11,571 bases of DNA from an uncultured Eubacteriales bacterium (lineage in GTDB: Bacteria; Bacillota; Clostridia; Peptostreptococcales; Anaerovoracaceae): the NCBI GenBank assembly GCA_900542245.1, contig UQMQ01000077.1, positions 1 to 11,571 on the forward strand, given 5' to 3'. Below the pieces are notes generated by a model. The model was given only the letters and a program-made list of their open reading frames with translations, was not told where the DNA came from and searched no databases. A program made the translations under genes and the position numbers. Position 1 is the stretch's first letter, and each line of letters opens with the position of its first letter. This document shows, piece by piece, positions 6,703-11,571 of this stretch.

Positions 6703-8214
6703 ATGGGAGAAATAGGTTTTGATGCAGACAAATATATCGAAGAACAATCCAAATATATTCTGGAAAGAATCAATGCGGGCAGCGGCAAACGGCTGTATCT
6801 GGAGTTCGGCGGCAAGCTGGTGCATGACAAGCATGCGATGCGCGTACTGCCGGGCTTTGATGAAAACGCAAAGGTCAAGCTGCTGCAGCGCATGAAGGAT
6901 CAGGCGGAGATCATCATCTGCATCTATTCCGGCGACATCATCAACAGCAAGACGCGGCAGGACTTCGGCATCACCTATGATCTGGAAGTGCTGCGCCTGA
7001 TCGACATCTTCCGCAAGTACAATCTGAAGATCAACAGCGTGGTCGTGACCCGCTACGAGGATGCGCCGGCGGTCAACCGCTTTATCAACAAGCTGGAACG
7101 CAGAGATATCAAAACCTATAAGCACTGCTTCACCAAGGGCTATCCGACGGACGTCGATACTATCGTCAGTGAGGAGGGCTACGGCGCCAACCCTTATATC
7201 GAAGTAACGAAGCCGTTGGTGGTCGTGACCGGTCCGGGCGGCGGCAGCGGCAAGCTGGCGACCAGCCTTTCCCAGCTCTATCACGAATACAAGCGCGGCA
7301 CGAAGGCCAGATATGCGAAATTTGAAACCTTCCCGATCTGGAATCTGCCGCTCAAGCATCCGGTCAATATCGCCTACGAGGCTGCGACTGCGGATCTGCG
7401 CGACGTCAATATGATCGACTCCTTCCATCTGGAGGCTTACGGAGAGATGGCAGTCAACTACAACCGCGATCTGGAGGTGTTCCCTGTCGTCAAGCGGATC
7501 ATAGAGAAAATCACCGGCGAGACGGAATATCAGTCACCGACGGATATGGGCGTCAACCGGGTCGGCTTCTGCATCACCGATGACGAGGTCGTGCGGGAGG
7601 CGGCCAGACAGGAGATCATCCGCCGCTTCATGATCGCGAAGTGCGATTATAAAAAGGGTAAGATTACGGAATCCATGCTGGAGCGTTCCGAGCTTCTGAT
7701 GAAAGAGGTCGGCGCGAGCGAGGAGGATCGTAAGGTCGTGATTCCGGCGCGCGAATATGCGGAGTACAAACGCAACTGCGATAAGAAATACGTCAATGTT
7801 GTCGTCATGGCGATCGAGATGCCGGACGGCAGCATCGTGACCGGACGCAGCAGCCGTCGCATGGCGGCAGCGGGCGCTGCAGTGCTGAACGCAATCAAAA
7901 AAATCGCAGGAATCCCGGACGATCTGTATATGATCGCACCGAATGTTTTCAGCAGCATCCAGAGCCTTAAGGGGGATATCCTGCATTACGACCGGACAAG
8001 CCTCAATCTGGAGGAGGTACTGACGGCGCTGACCATCTCGGCGGAGAACAACTCCTGCGCGGAGAAAGCGGTCAGAATGCTGGAAAGCCTGAACGGCTGC
8101 AGAGCGCACTGCACAGCGATCCTCAGCGATCGGGACGAGCAGGTGCTCAGAAGCATGGGCATTGACGTGACCTGCGATCCGGAATACCTGACTACAAACC
8201 TGTACTTATCATAA
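6703..8214 (+). CDS. DUF1846 family protein
   Basis: This 503-residue protein matches the DUF1846 family along its length: the GFDADKYIEEQSKYILERI start, KLYLEFGGKL-like block (RLYLEFGGKLVHD, 30-42), GDIINSKTRQDFGITYD (77-93), VTKPLVVVTGPGGGSGKLAT (168-187) and ETFPIWNLPLKHPVNIAYEAATADL (208-232). Family members are widespread in Firmicutes and some Actinobacteria and have solved structures but no agreed reaction. The glycine-rich GPGGGSGK at 177-184 resembles a nucleotide-binding P-loop, so a nucleotide- or phosphate-handling role is an inference. No signal peptide or membrane helix is visible. Length is usual for the family. The start has AGGAAGG a few bases upstream. It is separated from the DUF1934 gene by a 156-base purine-rich spacer and is followed 60 bases later by the ClC gene. 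Confidence 0.93.
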   Translation: MGEIGFDADKYIEEQSKYILERINAGSGKRLYLEFGGKLVHDKHAMRVLPGFDENAKVKLLQRMKDQAEIIICIYSGDIINSKTRQDFGITYDLEVLRLIDIFRKYNLKINSVVVTRYEDAPAVNRFINKLERRDIKTYKHCFTKGYPTDVDTIVSEEGYGANPYIEVTKPLVVVTGPGGGSGKLATSLSQLYHEYKRGTKARYAKFETFPIWNLPLKHPVNIAYEAATADLRDVNMIDSFHLEAYGEMAVNYNRDLEVFPVVKRIIEKITGETEYQSPTDMGVNRVGFCITDDEVVREAARQEIIRRFMIAKCDYKKGKITESMLERSELLMKEVGASEEDRKVVIPAREYAEYKRNCDKKYVNVVVMAIEMPDGSIVTGRSSRRMAAAGAAVLNAIKKIAGIPDDLYMIAPNVFSSIQSLKGDILHYDRTSLNLEEVLTALTISAENNSCAEKAVRMLESLNGCRAHCTAILSDRDEQVLRSMGIDVTCDPEYLTTNLYLS

Positions 8215-8274
8215 GCGAACATACCTTCGGTTGACAAAGGCAGCGATAGACATCCAAAGATATTAGGGAAACAT

Positions 8275-9885
8275 ATGACAAGAAAAACTGAGAAACGCAG
8301 AAAAGGAAATGTCGTGCGGGAGTTGCTCACACGGCAGGAGAATTTGAAATATCGATTGATTCTGGAGGGGATCGCGGTCGGTCTGCTGGCGGGACTGGTC
8401 AGCTCCGCTTTTCGCTGGACCTTGATCAAGGCGGAGGATATCCGCAATTTATTTCTGGAGGGGGCGCGGCAGAGTGCTGCGCTGGCCGTTCTGGGCATCT
8501 TCCTGCTCGGTGTGCTGGCAGCTTTCGTTGGCTTCCTCTTGAAACGGGAACCGCTGATCTCGGGCAGCGGAATCCCGCAGGTTGAGGGTGAGATGCATGG
8601 CAAGATCAACGCAAACTGGCTGCAGGTGCTGATTGCGAAATTCTTAGGCGCTGTCTGCGCCATCGGCGGCGGTCTGTCGCTGGGACGCGAGGGTCCAAGC
8701 ATTCAGCTGGGCGCGATGGTGGGCAAGGGGTTTTCGCGTGTCAACAACCGCTTCCGGACCGAGGAAAAGCTGCTGATGACCTGCGGCGCGGGCGCCGGGC
8801 TTGCGGCGGCCTTCAGCGCACCGCTGGCGGGCGTTGTGTTCTCGCTGGAGGAGCTACATAAGAGCTTCTCGACGGAAGTGCTGCTCAGCACGATGGCATC
8901 GGCAATCACCGCGGACTGGATCGCCTCATATATCTTCGGTTTGCGGCCGGTCTTTGAACTGACGGTGACAAACGGACTGCCACTTTCGCATTTTTGGATG
9001 GTGCTCGTTCTGGGTATCCTTTTGGGCGCGTTCGGCGTGTTTTACAATAGAGCAATCGCATTCTCACAGGATTTCTTTGCGAAGATCCCGATCGGCTGGG
9101 TCAAAGCAGGGATCCCATGCATCTGCATTATTCTGCTGACTGTATGGTACCCGGATGCACTCGGCAGCGGACACAGCCTTGTGGGACACGTGGGCAGCGG
9201 TGTGATGACGGTCGGCACCTTAGCAGTTTTGTTGGTGATTAAATTTTTGTTTTCGACCATGAGCTTCGGGACCGGTGCGCCGGGCGGCATCTTCCTGCCG
9301 CTTCTGGTACTCGGCGCTGTGACCGGCGGATTTTTTACCGAACTGGTCAGCCCGGCAGTCGGCTATACCAACGACTATGTTTCGATCTTCGTGATCCTCG
9401 GTATGGCAGGCTATTTCGCGGCGATTGTCCGCGCACCGATCACCGGTATCATTCTCATCAGTGAAATGACCGGCACTCTTTCCAATCTGCTGTCGCTTTC
9501 GCTGGTTTCGCTGACAGCCTATCTGACGGCAGAGCTTTTGGGCGGCATGCCGGTATATGAGCAGCTGCTGCAGCGCATGCTGCAGGGGAGCAGCCACAAA
9601 AAACCGAAAAGAAGCAATAAGGTTTTCGTAGAGAGTCAGGTGCAGATCGGCTCCTTTATGGATGGAAAGACGCTGTCCGAGATCGGTCTGCCGCCGGGCA
9701 GTCTGATCGTTTCTGTGCAGCGCGCGGGCAGGGAGCTGGTGCCGGGCGGACAGACAGCACTTACGAGCGGCGATACACTCGTGATTCTGTGCCATGAGGG
9801 CAATCTCTCCGAGGTGAATCAAACGCTTGACGAAAAATGCCGCAGGATTATTCTGCAGGCAGATGCGGGTACCGAGAACCCGTAG
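8275..9885 (+). CDS. ClC-family chloride channel / H+-Cl- antiporter with TrkA-C domain
   Basis: The 536-residue membrane protein has the three ClC selectivity signatures: GSGIP (97-101), GREGP (137-141, gating Glu139) and GTGAPGGIFLP (332-342). Glu192-Glu193 in FSLEELHKS lies about 54 residues after the gating glutamate, where E. coli ClC has its internal proton glutamate (Glu203), which favours H+/Cl- exchange over a passive channel. Hydrophobic helices fill about 27-430. A soluble tail at about 449-520 (VQIGSFMDGKTLSEIGLPPGS, then an SGDTLVIL ending) is a TrkA-C/RCK-C domain, a ligand-sensing module found on some bacterial ClC proteins instead of CBS domains. AGGGA precedes the ATG. The downstream XRE gene is convergent, with only 4 bp between stop codons and no terminator between them. 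Transported ion and ligand are inferred from family. Confidence 0.93.
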   Translation: MTRKTEKRRKGNVVRELLTRQENLKYRLILEGIAVGLLAGLVSSAFRWTLIKAEDIRNLFLEGARQSAALAVLGIFLLGVLAAFVGFLLKREPLISGSGIPQVEGEMHGKINANWLQVLIAKFLGAVCAIGGGLSLGREGPSIQLGAMVGKGFSRVNNRFRTEEKLLMTCGAGAGLAAAFSAPLAGVVFSLEELHKSFSTEVLLSTMASAITADWIASYIFGLRPVFELTVTNGLPLSHFWMVLVLGILLGAFGVFYNRAIAFSQDFFAKIPIGWVKAGIPCICIILLTVWYPDALGSGHSLVGHVGSGVMTVGTLAVLLVIKFLFSTMSFGTGAPGGIFLPLLVLGAVTGGFFTELVSPAVGYTNDYVSIFVILGMAGYFAAIVRAPITGIILISEMTGTLSNLLSLSLVSLTAYLTAELLGGMPVYEQLLQRMLQGSSHKKPKRSNKVFVESQVQIGSFMDGKTLSEIGLPPGSLIVSVQRAGRELVPGGQTALTSGDTLVILCHEGNLSEVNQTLDEKCRRIILQADAGTENP

Positions 9886-9889
9886 ACAA

Positions 9890-10300
9890 CTAATATTGCG
9901 TATGACGGAAGTTTTCCACTTCGCGCAGATGTGCGGATTTTTGCTGGTCCCATTCCAGCAGTTTTTCGGAATATTCGAGCAGACGTCCCTTAGAAAACGG
10001 CGAGAGCGCATGATAATTGTTTAAAAGATTGGAAACAGATTGTTTATAGACTTTGCTGCATGTCAGACCGTTGAGGAAGGTATCCGGATCCTGCTCGAAC
10101 AGCAGCTCCATCTCGATCTCAAAGCATTGGGCGATATTGAATAGCACCTCGGCGTCCGGCGCGCGATTGCCAAGCTCATATTGTACATAGAGCGATCTGG
10201 TAATGTCTACAGACTCCGCCATGCGCTGCTGACTCAATCCATGGTAATTGCGCAGAAGCTTCAGATTATTGCCGACACATTTTTGCAAGACAAGGTTCAA
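9890..10300 (-). CDS. XRE-family helix-turn-helix transcriptional regulator
   Basis: The 136-residue protein has a Cro/C1-type helix-turn-helix at about 11-67: NNLKLLRNYHGLSQQRMAES, then VDITRSLYVQYELGNRAPDA and the helix EVLFNIAQCFEI. The remaining part (about 80-125) is charged and probably helical, with ALSPFSKGRLLEYSEKLLEW resembling the short C-terminal tails of other clostridial XRE regulators; it could serve for dimerisation. The start is TTG at 10300-10298, chosen because AAAGGAG lies seven bases upstream (minus strand). It is a predicted DNA-binding repressor or activator of unknown ligand. The gene is divergent from hbd, and a palindrome at 10316-10344 over its own promoter suggests autoregulation. 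Targets beyond itself are not shown. Confidence 0.85.
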   Translation of the reverse strand: MNLVLQKCVGNNLKLLRNYHGLSQQRMAESVDITRSLYVQYELGNRAPDAEVLFNIAQCFEIEMELLFEQDPDTFLNGLTCSKVYKQSVSNLLNNYHALSPFSKGRLLEYSEKLLEWDQQKSAHLREVENFRHTQY

Positions 10301-10307
10301 ACTTAAA

Positions 10308-10314
10308 CTCCTTT
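10308..10314 (-). promoter_or_regulatory. Ribosome binding site selecting the TTG start of the XRE gene
   Basis: On the minus strand AAAGGAG is followed seven bases later by TTG (10300-10298). There is no in-frame ATG with similar support, so this site decides the start. Confidence 0.75.
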
Positions 10315-10315
10315 C

Positions 10316-10344
10316 TTTTGTGAAAACACATAATGTTCACAAAA
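10316..10344. promoter_or_regulatory. Palindromic operator candidate over the XRE promoter
   Basis: TTTTGTGAA (10316-10324) and TTCACAAAA (10336-10344) are perfect 9-bp inverted arms around an 11-bp centre. Arm centres are 20 bp apart, two helical turns, as expected for a dimeric HTH regulator. The centre covers the predicted -10 of the XRE gene, so binding would block RNA polymerase. Confidence 0.6.
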
Positions 10345-10356
10345 AACACAAGGCAA
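10328..10356 (-). promoter_or_regulatory. Probable promoter of the XRE regulator
   Basis: On the minus strand TTGCCT (10356-10351) and TTATGT (10333-10328) are separated by 17 bases, four of six matches each to the -35 and -10 consensus. Transcription would begin near 10321, leaving a leader of about 20 bases that contains the AAAGGAG site. Confidence 0.5.
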
Positions 10357-10461
10357 ACACACAAACTATAATGCTATTTTAACGTATTTCTCTGCTGAGG
10401 AAAAGTGTTTTTTTTGTATTTTATCTGTTTTTTAACAATGTTTTTTCGCGCGCGGCGGGGA

Positions 10462-10498
10462 TTCGTGCGGGTTCGACAGGCTTAGACATACTTCGACT
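10462..10498 (-). promoter_or_regulatory. Phased Spo0A-box-like heptamers upstream of hbd
   Basis: TTCGACA at 10472-10478 is the exact reverse complement of the 0A box TGTCGAA. Exactly 10 bp to each side of 10482 the pattern repeats: TTAGACA at 10482-10488 (one mismatch), TTCGACT at 10492-10498 (one mismatch) and a poor TTCGTGC at 10462-10468. Known Spo0A sites often contain tandem 0A boxes 10 bp apart. They lie about 80-115 bp upstream of the hbd -10. Confidence 0.5.
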
Positions 10499-10547
10499 TC
10501 CTTGAGATTTCGCAAGTATCATAAAAAATACAAAATACCCGCAAGAA
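10462..10547 (+). other. Possible structured RNA or imperfect long inverted repeat
   Basis: TTCGTGCGGGT (10462-10472) can pair with ACCCGCAAGAA (10537-10547), 10 of 11 positions. Nested inside, ATACTTCG (10488-10495) pairs with CGCAAGTAT (10511-10519) with one bulged base. The single-stranded part between inner and outer stems (about 10520-10536) is A-rich. A (CG)4 run at 10447-10454 precedes the element. I do not recognise a known riboswitch or sRNA class, and I see no clear promoter in front of it. It overlaps the 0A-box-like repeats, so the pairing could be a by-product of those. Confidence 0.3.
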
Positions 10548-10564
10548 AAGGGGTTCCTTTTTTT
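10546..10564 (+). terminator. Weak terminator-like hairpin upstream of hbd
   Basis: AAAAGG (10546-10551) pairs with CCTTTT (10556-10561) across a four-base loop GGTT and is followed by more T residues to 10564. The stem has only two G-C pairs, so it would be weak. It could stop plus-strand read-through from the ClC gene or end a small RNA from 10462 onwards. Confidence 0.35.
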
Positions 10565-10572
10565 AGAAACTG

Positions 10573-10581
10573 TGGTATAAT
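10573..10581 (+). promoter_or_regulatory. Extended -10 promoter of hbd
   Basis: TGGTATAAT (10573-10581) is a perfect TGn-TATAAT extended -10. The -35 region (around 10553-10559, TTCCTT) is poor, as is common with extended -10 promoters. A start near 10588 would give a leader of about 80 bases. Confidence 0.75.
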
Positions 10582-10594
10582 GTTAGATGTAAAT

Positions 10595-10612
10595 AGGTTA
10601 ATTTTTTAACGA
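10595..10612 (+). promoter_or_regulatory. Rex-like redox operator downstream of the hbd promoter
   Basis: AGGTTAA-TTTT-TTAACGA matches the clostridial Rex consensus TTGTTAA-N4-TTAACAA at 11 of 14 specified bases, with the GTTAA-N4-TTAAC core perfect. A perfect half-site TTGTTAA also lies at 10613-10619, and another (TTAACAA) at 10432-10438. Position just after the expected start fits repression by blocking. Rex is known to control hbd and other butyrate genes in clostridia. Confidence 0.6.
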
Positions 10613-10642
10613 TTGTTAAAAAATATGAAAAGTATTTCATAT
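10601..10642 (+). other. Two adjoining AT-rich hairpins in the hbd leader
   Basis: ATTTTTTAAC (10601-10610) and GTTAAAAAAT (10615-10624) are perfect 10-bp arms around GATT. ATATGAAA (10623-10630) and TTTCATAT (10635-10642) are perfect 8-bp arms around AGTA. The hairpins share two bases, so only one forms fully at a time. They precede the AAAGGAGG ribosome binding site (10651-10658) and may act as protein operators or as mRNA structures. Confidence 0.5.
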
Positions 10643-10666
10643 ACATAATCAAAGGAGGCAATTTTC

Positions 10667-11518
10667 ATGAAAAAGATTGGCGTACTGGGAACCGGCACGA
10701 TGGGAGCCGGCATCATTCAGGTTTTAGCACAGAACGGTTATGAAGTTGTAATGAGAGCAAGAAGAGAATCTTCCGTTGAGAAGGGTCTTGCGACCGTCAA
10801 AAAGAATCTGGATAAGATGGTAGCAAAGGAAAAGATTACTGCTGAGGATGCAGAGGCTGCATTTGCAAGAATCCACGGTTCCACAGACATCAACATCATC
10901 GCAGATGCTGACCTGGTCATCGAGGCCGCAACCGAAGATATGGAAGCAAAGAAGGCACTGTTTGCAGAACTGGATAAGCTTTGCAAACCGGATACCATCA
11001 TTGCAACCAATACTTCTTCCTTATCCATCACCGAGATCGCTGCTGCAACCGGCAGACCTGACAAGATCATCGGTATGCACTTCTTCAACCCGGTTCCGGC
11101 TATGAAGCTGGTTGAGATCATCAAGGGGCTCACGACCTCCGATGAAACAAAAGATGTGATTCTTGCACTGACCGAAAAATTAGGCAAGACACCGGTAGAG
11201 GTTGCAGAAGCGCCGGGCTTCGTTGTTAACAGAATTTTAATTCCGATGATCAACGAAGGTATCGGCATCCTGGCTGACGGCGTTGCTGATGCAAAGGGCA
11301 TCGACACTGCAATGAAGCTTGGTGCAAACCACCCGATGGGACCGCTGGAATTAGGTGACCTGATCGGTCTGGACGTTGTCCTTGCGATCATGGACGTTCT
11401 CTACACAGAATACGGTGATTCCAAGTACAGAGCACACGTACTCCTGCGCAAGATGGTCAGAGCAGGCAAGCTTGGCAGAAAGACAGGCGTTGGCTTCTAC
11501 GATTACACAAAGAAATAA
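10667..11518 (+). CDS. hbd: 3-hydroxybutyryl-CoA dehydrogenase
   Basis: The 283-residue protein matches clostridial Hbd end to end. The Rossmann motif is GTGTMG (8-13). The catalytic residues fall at the standard places: Ser117, His138 in GMHFFNP, Asn188 in PGFVVNR. NHPMGPLELGD (221-231) and the GRKTGVGFYDY end (270-280) are also canonical. It reduces acetoacetyl-CoA to 3-hydroxybutyryl-CoA in the cytoplasm, the second step of the butyrate route. The end of the second beta strand reads MRARRESS (29-36) instead of an acidic residue at position 31, hinting at NADPH. AAAGGAGG lies eight bases before the ATG. Arginine is written almost only as AGA, unlike the CGN-rich neighbours, which fits high expression or a different history. 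The gene stands without thl, crt or bcd in view; only 53 non-coding bases follow before the window ends. Confidence 0.96.
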   Translation: MKKIGVLGTGTMGAGIIQVLAQNGYEVVMRARRESSVEKGLATVKKNLDKMVAKEKITAEDAEAAFARIHGSTDINIIADADLVIEAATEDMEAKKALFAELDKLCKPDTIIATNTSSLSITEIAAATGRPDKIIGMHFFNPVPAMKLVEIIKGLTTSDETKDVILALTEKLGKTPVEVAEAPGFVVNRILIPMINEGIGILADGVADAKGIDTAMKLGANHPMGPLELGDLIGLDVVLAIMDVLYTEYGDSKYRAHVLLRKMVRAGKLGRKTGVGFYDYTKK

Positions 11519-11571
11519 ACGATACAGGAACAAAGATTACAAAAAGTACAGCCGGAGCGGATATTCGCCCC

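Noticed and set aside
6406..7428. Long antisense open frame across the DUF1934 and DUF1846 genes
   Set aside because: It mirrors a recognised gene on the other strand and shows no protein family features; GC-rich codon bias readily creates such frames.
8231..8236. TTGACA -35-like hexamer before the ClC gene
   Set aside because: No acceptable -10 lies 16-18 bases downstream; the nearest AT-rich hexamer is about 22 bases away.
10457..10480. Resemblance of GGGG...GGGTTCGACAGG to the 5' end of tmRNA
   Set aside because: Only about 24 bases look alike. There is no tag reading frame, no matching 3' T-arm or CCA-type end, and a full tmRNA would run into hbd. The TTCGACA is better explained as a 0A-box-like repeat.
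1..11571. CRISPR array, insertion sequence, prophage or defence island
   Set aside because: No spaced repeats of suitable length, no transposase, integrase, nuclease or toxin-antitoxin genes; every long gene is a recognised chromosomal family.

Overview
The window looks like a chromosomal segment from an endospore-forming anaerobe of the class Clostridia (Firmicutes). SpoIIR implies sporulation, and a 3-hydroxybutyryl-CoA dehydrogenase (Hbd) of clostridial type implies butyrate-type fermentation. DUF1934, DUF1846 and Hsp33 fit the same group. Most genes are fairly GC-rich, with short AT-rich or purine-rich spacers. I cannot place it below class level.

Layout. (1) Bases 2-547 (+) are the 3' end of spoIIR, cut by the window edge. 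A bidirectional terminator at 665-705 separates it from a convergent membrane-anchored HtrA-like protease, 2014 down to 734 (-). (2) From 2258 to 9885 (+) runs a probable housekeeping gene train: phosphoglucomutase (2258-4090), Hsp33 (4083-5009), D-Ala-D-Ala ligase (5112-6164), a DUF1934 protein (6121-6546), a DUF1846 protein (6703-8214) and a ClC chloride transporter with a C-terminal TrkA-C domain (8275-9885). Two overlaps (8 and 44 nt) tie neighbours together. Three spacers, ahead of pgcA, ddl and the DUF1846 gene, are purine-rich, T-poor and full of GAGACA-like words. I see no terminator inside the train. (3) A convergent XRE-family regulator (10300 down to 9890) ends 4 bp from the ClC stop. 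(4) A 366-bp non-coding region (10301-10666) separates this regulator from the divergent hbd gene (10667-11518). It is the densest regulatory stretch here.

How it fits together. The train covers sugar-phosphate conversion, redox-stress chaperoning, cell-wall precursor synthesis and ion transport; apart from the overlaps, a shared operon is inference. The 366-bp region holds a 9-bp-arm palindrome centred on the regulator's own -10 (likely autoregulation), then Spo0A-box-like heptamers in 10-bp phase, an imperfect long stem, an extended -10 promoter for hbd, and a Rex-like operator just downstream of its expected start point. This suggests that hbd transcription is controlled both by NADH/NAD+ state and by the sporulation master regulator. 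That is a hypothesis from sequence matches only.

No CRISPR array, insertion sequence, prophage, toxin-antitoxin or recognisable defence system is visible. Coding content is ordinary; the novelty lies in the hbd control region, in low-complexity insertions in two conserved proteins, and in the repeat-bearing purine-rich leaders.
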